A program made the translations under genes and the position numbers. Below the pieces are notes generated by a model. That model was given only the letters and a program-made list of their open reading frames with translations, was not told the DNA's origin and did no database searches. Shown one piece after another: positions 1 to 13,200 of a stretch of 64,000 nt of DNA. The stretch is from Tubulanus polymorphus (Eukaryota; Nemertea; Palaeonemertea; Tubulaniformes; Tubulanidae), in contig NC_134029.1 of NCBI RefSeq assembly GCF_964204645.1, forward strand, positions 14,128,850 through 14,192,849. The letters run 5' to 3'. Position 1 is the stretch's first letter. The number at the start of each line of letters is the position of its first letter.

Positions 1-1104
1 AGTAGTCGATTTTGCAACATTCGGCTCGAATAAATACGGCTGGACTACATCCTGGTCATCTACTCCATGAACCATATTTTCCGAGTCGCTCATTTTTAGG
101 CCGAAAGTGCTTCAATATGAAAGCTTATTTAACACCGACAAGGAAGAATTTTTAAACGCGGAAGTAAAATATGCGGTGACGGTTGCTTCCCATCCACTAG
201 AGGCAGCCCTCCCAATGATGTCAGTGCGAGCGCCATCTACCAACATTTAGTGTGAACTACTCTCAAAGCATACAGTTCGGTGCGCACAGAGAAAGTGATC
301 ACTTTCAATTGAGTCTAAAAAATGAGTCTAATTTCAAATATAGCATAAGTATTAGCAAAACAATCAATCAAAACTAAAATCTTGTATAATGAGTTAGGCT
401 GCATTTGATCTTTAAAACAAAACTATGTACCAAATAGTTTCACGGAGAAGGATTTGTCCTTGAAATTTGGTGATTTTGCCCAGCTGTTTTTCATTTAAGT
501 GATGAAGGTTTTCTGCTTCTCAACAGTGAAACTCTATTGTTGTTCCCTGAATTATTATTGGTTCAATTTTGTATAATTTTTGGCCATATTTGTTTATGAA
601 ATCAGCTGTCAAGATCAGTATTTTGTTTCCAGATGGTAATTTGGTTCATATTGTTTGCAGGATTTTATAGTACTTTACATCTACCTATATATTAATACGA
701 AACTGTACCAAACAGTGTCATCGTGGAGAAGGATTGGGCCTTTAAATGTGGTGTGGTAGCCTATCATACACTAATGCAGTGGCTATAAATGGGTGTGAAA
801 ATATTAGGGGGCCAAATGGAGGCAAACAAAATTTCAGCCAATCAGTGAGCAGGAATTTTAGTTATAGATGGTCATTGTATCAAAACAATTCTACGGTACA
901 GTATTACTCATGCAGTTACATTGACCCAGTTAGTAGAGCACTAGACTTTGTGGCTTAATGATCAGGAGTTCCATTACTAATAGATAGAAAAGTTTTAAGT
1001 TCTTGGCTAAAAAAATCATCCATACTCACCTATGCTCATCATAAAATCCGATATCATTGCTTTGCAGCTATATTTTCAATTCATTTTCCTTAATCTTTTA
1101 TCAG
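1..1104. other. intronic or upstream sequence, no gene seen
   Basis: No supported coding region. Two diverged copies of a short phrase (TTTCACGGAGAAGGAT near 438, then CATCGTGGAGAAGGATT near 720) suggest an old local duplication. The widespread GCTTTGCAGCTATATTTT motif occurs at about 1045-1076, just before the first exon. Confidence 0.5.
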
Positions 1105-1211
1105 AGATTGAGGGAAGAGAAACATGAAAATGATACAAAAATGCAGCAAAGGGAAGATGAGATGGAAGATCTTAAAATGAAGTCTGATGAAATGGAGAAT
1201 CGATTGAGAGG
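1105..1211 (+). CDS. coiled-coil gene exon (first seen)
   Basis: The acceptor TTATCAG precedes a reading frame beginning RLREEKHEND, and the donor is G|GTAAGA. Two bases carry over into the next exon. The sequence is strongly charged and heptad-like. Earlier exons must lie upstream of the window. Confidence 0.75.
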
Positions 1212-4200
1212 GTAAGAACAACTACAAGATGTAAATTGTGGTGGTTATATTGATTAAGCCCTACTCAGGAGGAGAATGATTTTGAAAATTTTTCAGACAA
1301 ATATCTGAACTTGTGAAAGAAAAACATCTGGTTTATGCTAAATTGAAGACAATGGAAGATAGATATGCTGGAATGCTTTCTGAGATGGAGGTTTTACGTT
1401 TAAGCACAAGCATTGGTGTTCAATCTTGCAATCTGCAACGAGATTATGCTGCAGAAGGTGTGTTTGACCAAAAATATTTACATACATTCATACAAATAGT
1501 CCTTAGAGCCTATGATTAACAGTCCACAGTGTACATTATCCATTGTCCCTGTAAATACACCATGATGAAAAGCTCATTGCGTACTACCATTTTTTCCAAG
1601 ACTGATGTTTTGCTTATGTAAGGGACCATTCATAAAATCTAATTTCAGACCAAGCAGGCTATTGCGTTAAATTTCCATCCTTTGTTGGGGCGCTGTACAT
1701 GTATCTGACCTAGACACATCTGTAGCTCAAAAATTCTAATTGATGTAATAGCCATATAGATTGTTCCAAGAGACATGGTCGTCTATTCTGGACTTGAACC
1801 GATGAAGAGTTAATGGGTGGTTTTACTTCAAAAAACTGGTCCATACTGAAATTTTTAGGCCCTATATTAGATATATTTAGACCGTATATTATGGCCCAAA
1901 ATACAAAATGGAGCAAAATTAGATTAAGTAACATCTTTGGAACTAATTTTCAATTGGATTCATAATTTTGATGAATATAAAACTAGAAAAAGCCATTGCA
2001 ACTGACAGAATGATAGAAATTCGTGCCACATTTCAATAGGCAAGTTTTTTGGGGTTTAAAATATACTGATTTTAGCTGGGAGCCCAGAATATATTGGGTT
2101 CATTTTTTTGAAAGATCACTGTTCAAAAGGCGTAATCGTCAATCAATTAATGTTTTACCACTTATGATACATTATATTTTTGCTGATTGGGGTATTCATC
2201 ACGGGGCGCGAGGTGCGCTGCACATTGTACTTTTGAATCTCCTGACACTCATCACAGTTGATGGGACATGACGGTATAACATTTGATAAAATGAATGAAA
2301 TAGAATTCTAGTCTGTGCGATGCTGAATTGACTTATTTGTCATAATAAATTGACTCTCGTTGCTAAGGTTATTTTAGCTGATTTTACCTTGTTATCAATG
2401 CAACTTGCAAATGAAAGGTAACTTTTTGGCGTAAGTACGCCAATTATGGACACAAAAATCTCAGGACAAAATATGGACAAATAAGTGCAATTGCTGTTTA
2501 TTCGTGAATGGGTTAAAATCAACCAATTGCTGAAAGAAAACACACATTTTTGACCATGTCAAACTTATGATCACATAAAACCCAGATTTGCCGAGGAAGT
2601 TTTGAAGCGGTGTCATGCTAGATATATTTGGTAAACTTTCATCCACTATTGATTTCCACAAAGCACCCGCATTGTTCTACCTAGAAACGATGAAATAACA
2701 AGCAAAAAAAGTTCTCAAGTAATATCTATATGCGGTACCATACTTCAGGAAATCTGCCATACCTCATAGTATGGTCATTTAAATCAGAAGCGCTAGAAAC
2801 CCTTTATTGCTACCTGGCAGTTATATTCATATTTTTTTCAGCTGAAATAGAGAAGTTAAAGAGTGAGTTGGTTACTGCGCAAAATGAATCGCAACAATGT
2901 ACTCGGTCGACTAAAATGATGGAAGGCCAGCTTAAAGCAGTAAAAGCTGAACTGAATGCTAAAGCTAAAGAACTGGAAATAGTGTCACATAAACTACATG
3001 ATGCAATCTCAGAGATCTCAACGCATTCAAATGAAATTTCGAACAAACACCAGGATCATGTGGAAAAGTTGTATGCCCAGGTAAAGTTCATATAATATTG
3101 ACATATCACGAGTGGGGCAGATAAGATGTCCACATACCAATGTTAGAAGAACAAAACAAAAATTTTGAAAATTTAAGAGATACAATAACTAGTATAAACT
3201 TTTCACCCACAGTCATTGGGGTATCCAAAACGTGGGCGCTAGATGATCAAGATAATGACGTATTATACAAACTAGACGGATACAATAGCTTTTTCTTAAA
3301 TCGTCATTTTAACTATGCAGGCGGTGTGGCGATATATATTGATGACCATTACCATTGTAAAGTACGTAACGACATGAGTATTGAAAGTAACACTTCTGAA
3401 TTGTTATTTTGCGAATTGTCGATTTCACGTAATGAAAAAATATTAGTTGGTGTCCTGTATCAACAAAGGAGGTCAACCAATTGATCAGTTTACCACCGAA
3501 CTTAATTCAAGATTAGCTAAATTGCCTAAAAATAACGTGTTCATTTTGGGCAACATCAATATAGATCTCATCAAAGCATCCACGCACAACAAGACCCACG
3601 ACTTCTTGAATAACATGGTTTCGCACTCATTACAACTTCTCATTTTAAAACCAACAAGAGTCACCGAAATGTCAGCAACCTGTATTGACCACATATATAC
3701 CATTGTTGACAACCAACGACCGGCATATTGACTACTGATATTTCAGACCATTATTCTACCTTTGTTATTTACCCGATGGCTCGACGCTTTGTTATTTGCT
3801 CGACGGCGTAAAAATGCATCGTACATTATCCATTTTAGACCGATCAATGAACTCAATATTTTGGATTTTAAAGCGCGCTTGGTCTACGAAGACTGGAGTG
3901 ACATATACACAACCAATGATCCCAACGTGGCATAAAATCCCTTTTTCACGAGATACAAGCTGCTCTACGACTTAAGTTTTCCTATTCTAACTAAAAATGT
4001 AACTCGTCCTTCGTGTAAACCCTGGCTGTCCGAGGGCTTACTAAATTCTGTCAAAACCAAATTGAAATATTACCTAATATACAAACGAACTAAGCGCGCT
4101 GATCATCACGAACGTTATGAGAAATATCGCAACAGGTTGAATCGATTGCTTAAAGCGGCGCAGAAACGGCACTTCGCATTAGCATTAATTGCTGTGAAAC

Positions 4201-7200
4201 ATGACCTGAAAAAAACCTGGTCGATTCTAAACCAAGTTATCGGTAGCCCTAAAGATAATTTAGATTTTAAAAAGTGTTTTCTGAGAGGTCGAGTGAAAAA
4301 CCTAAATGACCTACATCGAGCAGCGATGACGTAGTAGGTTGATAACAACAACAAAAATGGCGGAGCTCATTGCATGTAGTGAAGTGAGCGATTCTTCGTA
4401 TTTAGTGGACGATAGCGATACGTTATCATCATCAAATCAAAGTAAGTATATACGTGATGCCCTGTAAATGCTATAGGCACTCTCTACATTACCGACAGAT
4501 CATATATCAAACGCGTGTCTGAAAGTTATTGTTTGTTTTTCCTGCCGGTTATTCTCAATCTCGTCAATACATTACAATAGGCTATACAGCTGACACCGGA
4601 CACGCACATTCTCAACTAGGCCTACTTATTTAATGCGTATTTGTACTGAGTCTACATAATATAATAATACTGTCATCTGAAGATTTTTTTATTGACAAAA
4701 AGCAGTTGATGAGAGATCTCTCACCTTTACTCAAAATGAAAATTATTTGGCTTCATTTCAGGCGATGACTCACTTACTCATTCAGACTTAGAAAAATCCA
4801 ATTTAAATAGCTTAGATCCCTACTCGCTAGAACCATTAGCCATACGTGAACAAGATAACAGAGAGATAAATCTAATGTCAGAAGAAGGCCTACTAGGTGA
4901 AGGGATGGAAAGGATTGGAAACAAAGATTGGTAGGCATATGTTTATGAACGTTTTTAACTTGAGACCATTCTTTGCATCATCGCTTGCCAAGGTTTAATT
5001 GTAGACCCTTCATTAATAGACCAATGCAAGGATGATTCGTTGAGGATTGAAACAAATATACTCAATAAAGAAATCTTTTTTTATTCATAGGTGTGAATGT
5101 AATAACTGTGTTAGCATGGAGACAGAACCAGAAAGCTATTGCTGCCACGAAAAGAATGCTGTCCTCCATTAAAATGGAAGAATTTTCCACTGAAAATGGT
5201 CATGAGTTGATTTGCATCACCGCACATCCTGGGTTTCGTTCAGTTTGTCTAGATCCGTGGTCCCTCGAAATGGCATATCAATATTTAAAAGCTGATGGGT
5301 ACATAGAACCTGAAATGCCCAATCAAGCGTAAGTAGAAAACTAGAAATAATTTGTTTTTTTAATTAGGGTTGTCTGACTTTCGTCGAAAACCCTCTTTAA
5401 ATTCTGTTGATTATTATTATTATATATTTTCCGCCGATTTCGTCAAATAAAATTCATCTTCATTCAGATTCTGCAACTGACAGCTTCGAAATGAAATGTA
5501 TAAATTGATACTGTAATAACGGTCTCTCTGAACCAACAGATTGTCTGAATGTACTTTCCATCCTATTTGAAACTTAAAATTACTTATTAGGTTACTGTAA
5601 ATAAAGAATTGAATTGAATTGTTAGACAACAAGCACCGGCGAAATAACAGTTTGTGACGTCATTTAGTAAGTAAATAAAGGAGGGCTCCGAGAATTTCCA
5701 AATCACGGGGGACTATACTGGGGTTAGACCATTCAACCAAAAAGAGGATTGCTCCGATAATATCCATATCATCTCATTTTATTTTTTCCATCGAATACCC
5801 GGTAATTAATTTTTCCTTTCGATCACATGCATCCAGAAAACCCGTTATCGCTGCTTTGCAGCTATATTTTTTATTGTTTTAGGCAAAGAGCAATTCTTTT
5901 GCATGTATGTACATCAATATAAACAAAAGTGTAATGCATTTATTCTATTTACAGAAAATATGGATATACTGGCTATAGAAGATTTATCCAGTGGAACTAT
6001 AGAATATTGGGAAAAAAGAAAAGAATACCTATTCCAAATTGTGTTGTTTCACAAATAAGAGAAACTTATCCAGATGAAGGTGGCATTTACAAAGGTTTTA
6101 AACAACCAAATCTGAATTAAGTACATTTTGTAGTAGTGTTAACTAATAGGTTTATTGTTCTAGATTATAGATTTACAGCCCTGCACTTACTTATTTACTA
6201 CATGATTTCATAATTTGAAGGGATGAAAATAATTTTTTATGATAAATATTTATTTACCATTCTTAAATATATAATCATGTTGTTGTTACGATTGGCAATA
6301 CTAGTTGATGAAAACCTTCAGTTTTGTGTGCTATCAATTCGGTTTCTTTATCAGCAAATCAGGTCTTGTGCAGCATGATTGCATTTTCTTTGTTGACTCG
6401 AGTTACTTTACTTGTCAGGGGTGGTGGTTTGGAATTGTCGCTGAGGTAACTCCTACCAGAGACAACATGGTCGCAGACACAGGCCATTAGTGGAGTAATG
6501 TAATCTGAAATGAACAATGTGCCAAAACTCCATGGTAATAAATAGATGTACATATATTTATATGATTAAGTTATTACTATAAACTTACTGAAAGTTGCTC
6601 GCTCCAATACTTTGCAAAGAGTATAACTTCCCTTCATGAACTTTGGATATACAATTAAGTACCTATCGTCACCCTGTTTTGTTTTAGCTTGCTTCCGCCA
6701 AACATTTTCATTGTGATGAAGGATTGCTATTTGATACCTGAAAATGTTACACTAATAAACATTAATATTTTGCTGACACTTTATCGAGAATCTTTGAAAA
6801 TACTCCAGTTCTCTATTTACCTTGCCCTCAATGCCATGATAACTGAAATGGAGCATTTTTGGGGCCATGTGATTCAGCAGTGAATGGAACGATTCAACTC
6901 CGGATGTGACACTGTTCAGTGAAAGCTGTTTAACATCCTTCAGAACATTTGTTGAAAATACAGTTTGATGTAAACGAGTATATGCTTTTGAATCTGCAAA
7001 CAAAAGTCTCCCTATTTCAAGGTATGGTACAGGTACATATAGAATGAAGGGTGCTATTTTCGTTTAGGCAAAAGCTAGGTGAGATGTATAGTGTAAACCT
7101 ATAGCCTGAAGAAGGATGAGAAAAGACATAATAACACAAACCAACAACAAGAGCTAAAGAATTATTTGGAGTTGATATTTTACTCATAATAACATTACTC

Positions 7201-10200
7201 TGTAACCATAATAACATGTAAGGTGAAAATCATAAAGCAGTGATTACAATAAAAGCCGTGAAATTTATGTTATACATCTATTATATAATGTTTTTTTAAT
7301 TACCATCATAAAGACATGCTGATTCTCCCTGTAAGGTATTCAAAATATAAATACAATTTGTAAAATATAGCTGCAAAGCAGCGTTGACGGGTTTTCTGCA
7401 AAGCCATTCAGAATGATGGGAATTGTAGTAAATTGAAATATCGATACATAGAATAAAATGCATTGACAGATTCGAACCTAATATGCTGTGTAAACGTCAA
7501 ATATGATTCAGCTTTGAAACCGAACATACGCGGACGTACAATCACAAATATTAATTTATTTGACCAGGCATTTATTTTGGCTTTCAAACATCATGATACT
7601 GTATTATCACCATCCTTAAAAATGGATCTGTCCTATTAAGAACTCATCTTAAGCATGAACTTTGGATATACAATTAAGTACCTATCGTCACCCTGTTTTG
7701 TTTTAGCTTGCTTCCGCCAAACATTTTCATTGTGATGAAGGATTGCTATTTGATACCTGAAAATGTTACACTAATAAACATTAATATTTTGCTGACACTT
7801 TATCGAGAATCTTTGAAAATACTCCAGTTCTCTATTTACCTTGCCCTCAATGCCATGATAACTGAAATGGAGCATTTTTGGGGCCATGTGATTCAGCAGT
7901 GAATGGAACGATTCAACTCCGGATGTGACACTGTTCAGTGAAAGCTGTTTAACATCCTTCAGAACATTTGTTGAAAATACAGTTTGATGTAAACGAGTAT
8001 ATGCTTTTGAATCTACAAACAAAAGTCTCCCTATTTCAAGGTATGGTACAGGTACATATAGAATGAAGGGTGCTATTTTCGTTTAGGCAAAAGCTAGGTG
8101 AGATGTATAGTGTAAACCTATAGCCTGAAGAAGGATGAGAAAAGACATAATAACACAAACCAACAACAAGAGCTAAAGAATTATTTGGAGTTGATATTTT
8201 ACTCATAATAACATTACTCTGTAACCATTGTAACATGTAAGGTGAAAGTCATAAAGCAGTGATTACAATAAAAGCCGTGAAATTTATGTTATACATCTAT
8301 TATATAATGTTTTTTTAATTACCATCATAAAGACATGCTGATTCTCCCTGTAAGGTATTCAAAATATAAATACAATTTGTGAAATATAGCTGCAAAGCAG
8401 CGATGACGGGCTTTCTGCAAAGCCATTCAGAATGATGGGAATTGTAGTAAATTGAAATATCGATACATAGAATAAAATGCATTGACAGATTCGAACCTAA
8501 TATGCTGTGTAAACGTCAAATATGATTCAGCTTTGAAACCGAACATACGCGGACGTACAATCACAAATATTAATTTATTTGACCAGGCATTTATTTTGGC
8601 TTTCAAACATCATGATACTGTATTATCACCATCCTTAAAAATGGATCTGTCCTATTAAGAACTCATCTTAAGCACCTGCTGAGTCGATAGATTGAGTGAA
8701 TTTACAGATAAGAACGTACTATGATTTAGAATAGATTTAAGAAGTTAATGTTTTTATTGAAATATTTGAATAAATACATATATTGTAGATTCAATCAATA
8801 AATTATGAATTGATCTGGTCTAGGTTTCCAGCTGATGTTGATTTTGGCTTTTATGGATTACAAATTCTATAGTGATAAACAATTGATACCTGCAACATGT
8901 GTGTAAATCAAACCTATTCCACTAGTTGCGTGTGTTTCCTAATAAACAGGAGAGTCACTCTTTATCCAAGTTATTAGAAAAATAATGTTCATTTAGTTAT
9001 AGAAATTCATTGCCTTTTTGGAAATTCTGTAATAATATTTGTATTGTCCTAATTTTTATTACTGTATGAACCAATGATATGCTTTGTAAATATCATGTAA
9101 TAAAATAAATTTGAATTTGAATTAAATTTGAACATGAGAATCAAGCATAACTTGTGTTTTTTCAAAATGTCTTTTGTTAACAGTTTCAGAGTTTCAATTG
9201 CAATCAAATCCAAATTGGCTAAAAAGTACATAGGACTAAATGAAATGAACCGTTAGTTACTGAAAACCTATTCCAGTGTTATGTCGATCGTGTTGAATCA
9301 CTTTTCTTGAGTTGAAAGAATCAGATCTTCTATGGTGCAACATCGGTCGAAGAGAGATATCTTGGTGTTGACTGTCCTTGACCATCTAACTGCATGCGTT
9401 TGACATTGGAATCAGCATCATACCCATTTGAACTGCAAAATATTCATACAACATGAAAACCTACAGTACATGTATACAGTAATCAAACTTTCACCAATGT
9501 TGGATATTTGAATGAATGTTGGGTTTATTTCAGTATTCTAAAGCAGGAAATAATTAGCCCAATCAATAGGCCCTATTCCCATTGGAACAATTGTATAATG
9601 CGTACGCTATACTGTACACTTATCAGTCAAGAATGGAGAAATCGGTATACCAAACCTACGAACAGCAAAATGTACAGGCCTACAATGATTTCTTGTATAC
9701 AAGCCGTGACCACATGAACGTTTTGGTTTGACTATTAATGTCAGCAGGTCAGAGAAGGCCTGGCCAAATTTAATCACATGGCTCAAATCAATTAGCTTTT
9801 CTGCGTGTGAATACTTCACTGTATTGTTTTAAAAATAGGCCTATCAAGTGAATTAGTACATAGACTGAATTAAACTTTAGGCTACTCCTGACCAAATCCT
9901 ATCCATGTTATAATTGCACCAGTTATAGTAACATCACTGTAGGGCCGACGAGAGGGAAAAAGTTGTGTTTGTAGTACATAGGCATGGTAGGCTTGTCGTA
10001 CTCACTTAAAACGCTGTTGTTACCTGTACGTGACTGTATGGTAATTTCTACAGGTTAGCCGTATGTGAGTAGGTTGACGCTCAGACTTGCAATATTGGGA
10101 TTCGAAACCAAACGAAAAAAAAATCCAATTGTAGTCCAGTGATTTACCAACTGTGCCACAGAACGTAACTGCAGGGTGGATGAAATTTGATTTACAAATA

Positions 10201-13200
10201 GCCTAGCCTCACCTAACCCAAACTCTATTCTTTCACGCATGCACGTTTGCAGATTATAGGAACTCACGTACAGCGTTTTTAGGGAACTCACGTACGGTTA
10301 ACCTGTGGATATCACCGTACAGTCACGTACGGGTAACAACTTCGTACTTAAAAAATGGTATTGGCTACTAAGAACTCACGTACGGCGTTAGTAGGGAACT
10401 CACGTACGGTTAACCTGTGGAGATCACCATACAGTCACGTACGAGTAACAACTACGTACTAAAAATGGTATTGGCTACTATATAATTGGCCTATAGACAA
10501 ATAAATACCGGTAGTGCGGTAGGCTTTCTTAGCTTCCACACTTCACAACCGAACCAACTGACCAACCAGTATATTTAGTCCCAGTATGCACCAACCAGCA
10601 CAGGCCTAACACTGTCAACTGTGTGTACTGTCGTAGGCTATCGAGAATCACCTGATACTTTTCTGTCGTATGTTTTCTCTCTGAGACGAACGTAATTCTA
10701 GTAGCCTTCCGCGACTCAACGACCTTGATTTAAACTTGATCAATTCAAAATCTGTTTTTTGACGCTTTTGGTTACATGAACTGATCAGCAATATACTTAA
10801 ATAAAATAACCGGAATAACAAGAAATCAAAAATATTAAAGAGGTAACAAACAAATGTCCGTAAACCTGTCAGACACGCGAACGCCGGACTCGTAAACTCT
10901 TGGACTCGGACCCGCTGAGCAATAAATTCATAAAATTGACTTTGAAATTGATTGTGGAGAAGAGAGGGAATTATTCGATAGCTCTTCCTCGAAAAGAAGA
11001 TAGAAATATCGGAAAGAAAACACAACATGGCTACTAATTGAACGGAGCCAAATTTCCGATGTTGCCGATGACAGTGCCTTTATAAAGTGGATTTATCGAA
11101 ATTCCCATGCAGTATCTGGAGATTGAAGTGAGCTGAAGGCTATCATACGGATTGTATCGGCGACAGCGGTAAGGTAAGAAAGCCTTTACACTTTTAACAA
11201 AAACTATGTGGAAAAGGGAAAAAAAAATAAATAAATATAGCAGCAAGCAGCGATAACGGGTTTCTGACTTTCTGGGTAGAATGCCGTTCAGGGATGCGAG
11301 CAAAGATTTCACCTGAAATCAGTTAGTTACATTCCGTTTTTTCCGTCAAAAGAGCCACCTAGGGGTCAACTTACAACATGGATATGTTGACCCGCATGTG
11401 CTACTACGCGCATGTGCTACTACGCGCAAAGTACTAATGTGCCAGGTTTTGGGGGAAATAACATCGAGAAGAACGAAGCTCCGGTGTTTTTACCATTCCC
11501 TAGTGACAGTTTAAGCGCATATTCGGTTATTATTAGTTCCGAAAAAGTCGACTAGATAAGAAAACTGAATTTGGCCCAAAGCACAAATTTGGCCTATAGG
11601 GTAAACTATGCAAGAGGGAAAGCCTTATAGTGTTGTGACTATTAGTAGAGGAGTGACAAGTCAGTCTGACAAGTTAAGCGATCAGATGGGGACTACCATT
11701 CACTTGAAATTGACGTCCAATAACCATTATAAAAACATAATCACGAACGGTAACATCACTCCCCATTACTGACTGTCACTGGTCTCTGGCTAGCAATCAT
11801 TCTTTATCGGTGCAGTGAATATGATCTTTCCATGTTAAATTACGATCAAAAATTACACCTTCAAATTTCGCACTATCAACACGATTAATGATTTTATCTG
11901 CAAGAAAGATATTAAGTCCTAGGTGGTCCCTATTGCCAAATACCATATAAAGAGTTTTATCTATATTTACAGATAATCTATTGGCTCTAAACCACTGTAA
12001 TAAATTTGATAGTTCCGAATTTAATGTATGCTCTAATTTTTTTGGGTCTCGATCACTGTAAAAAAAAGTTGCTGTCATCGACAAATAGTATTGATTGTAA
12101 AAGCCTACAAGAAGATGGACAGTCATTGATATAAATAAGAAACAGCAGGGGACCTAAAATAGACCCCCGTTTCACTCCGGAAGTAATAATTTTGTGGTTA
12201 GATAAACTGTTATTAAACTTTACAGCTTGTTTCCTATCCAGGAGATTATGAAACCAACTTAAGGGGGAACCACAGATACACAACATTTCAGGGTCGTCGT
12301 TATTATATACATTCTGCCAGTTACTGGCCAACAAAGAGCGGGAGAAATGTTCAATTGACCGCAAGTTAATATCACGGACCTGCGTTTTCGACGGGGATTT
12401 GTAGGGTTTGGTCTCATACACACCGTGAATGGCGGCAAAAATTGGGTAATGATCTGTGAGATCAGCTAAAAAAACGCCGCTAAAAAACGTCGATAAAGTT
12501 AATTAAAATGTTATCAATAACTGTTGCAGAGTGCTCGGTGACACGAGTAGGTAAAGTGATGAGGGGCAAAAAGGAATTAGAAATCGCAGTATTCATAAAA
12601 TTCTCACTTAAGTAATTTTTGCCAAACTTACTGTAATCGCCAATGAGAATAACATTTAGACCGTTAACCTCTTGGGCAAATACATCAAATTCACGGTATA
12701 GAACGCCAATAATTAGCTTACGTTTAGAATTTGCAGTTGTTTCAATAAATAAGGACTCAGCTAGATTTAAGTCATCCCTGATCTTAAAAGATATAGCATT
12801 ATTGATCAAAAGACCGACTCCACCCCCTCCCTTATTTAGTCTACTTCGGAAGACACTAGTGAAGCCAGGTAAACGAAACAAAGATTCATTTGGTACATTG
12901 GAGTCTGTCCAAGTTTCCGATAAACAAATTATACTAAAATCATGGTTAATTATATGGATATATTCAGCCAAACTATCAAAGTTTTTTTCTGGCACTGCGT
13001 ACATTAGAATGGAATACACTAAAGGGCACTCCATCACTAGATTTCAGATTGAAATGCGTAGAAGTATAGTAACTATATCAACTGAAATGAACAAAACAAA
13101 AGATCTATGGGCAGAAAGTCACTGTCATTAAAATTCACCGAATTTCACACACTTCAAAACTTTCGGGCTACTTCTGAATTCAATAAATTTCTGTCACTTC

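Noticed and set aside
745-958. 70-residue plus-strand ORF
   Set aside because: No coiled-coil character, no acceptor or donor in phase with the exon at 1105, and no motif.
2730-2841. N-terminal part of the ORF spanning 2730-3095
   Set aside because: A strong polypyrimidine tract and CAG acceptor at 2841 show that coding begins at 2842. The upstream part is intron.
7017-7217. 66-residue minus-strand ORF present in both copies of the 1,019-bp duplication
   Set aside because: Its duplication reflects the DNA repeat only. No motif was seen, and it lies in what would be intron upstream of the FHS..PK exon.
10648-11028. 126-residue minus-strand ORF
   Set aside because: No recognisable motif, low-complexity Phe/Leu/Ser content and no neighbouring exon to join.
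12643-13131. 162-residue plus-strand ORF
   Set aside because: It is the antisense of the non-LTR endonuclease read on the minus strand, which has the real motifs.
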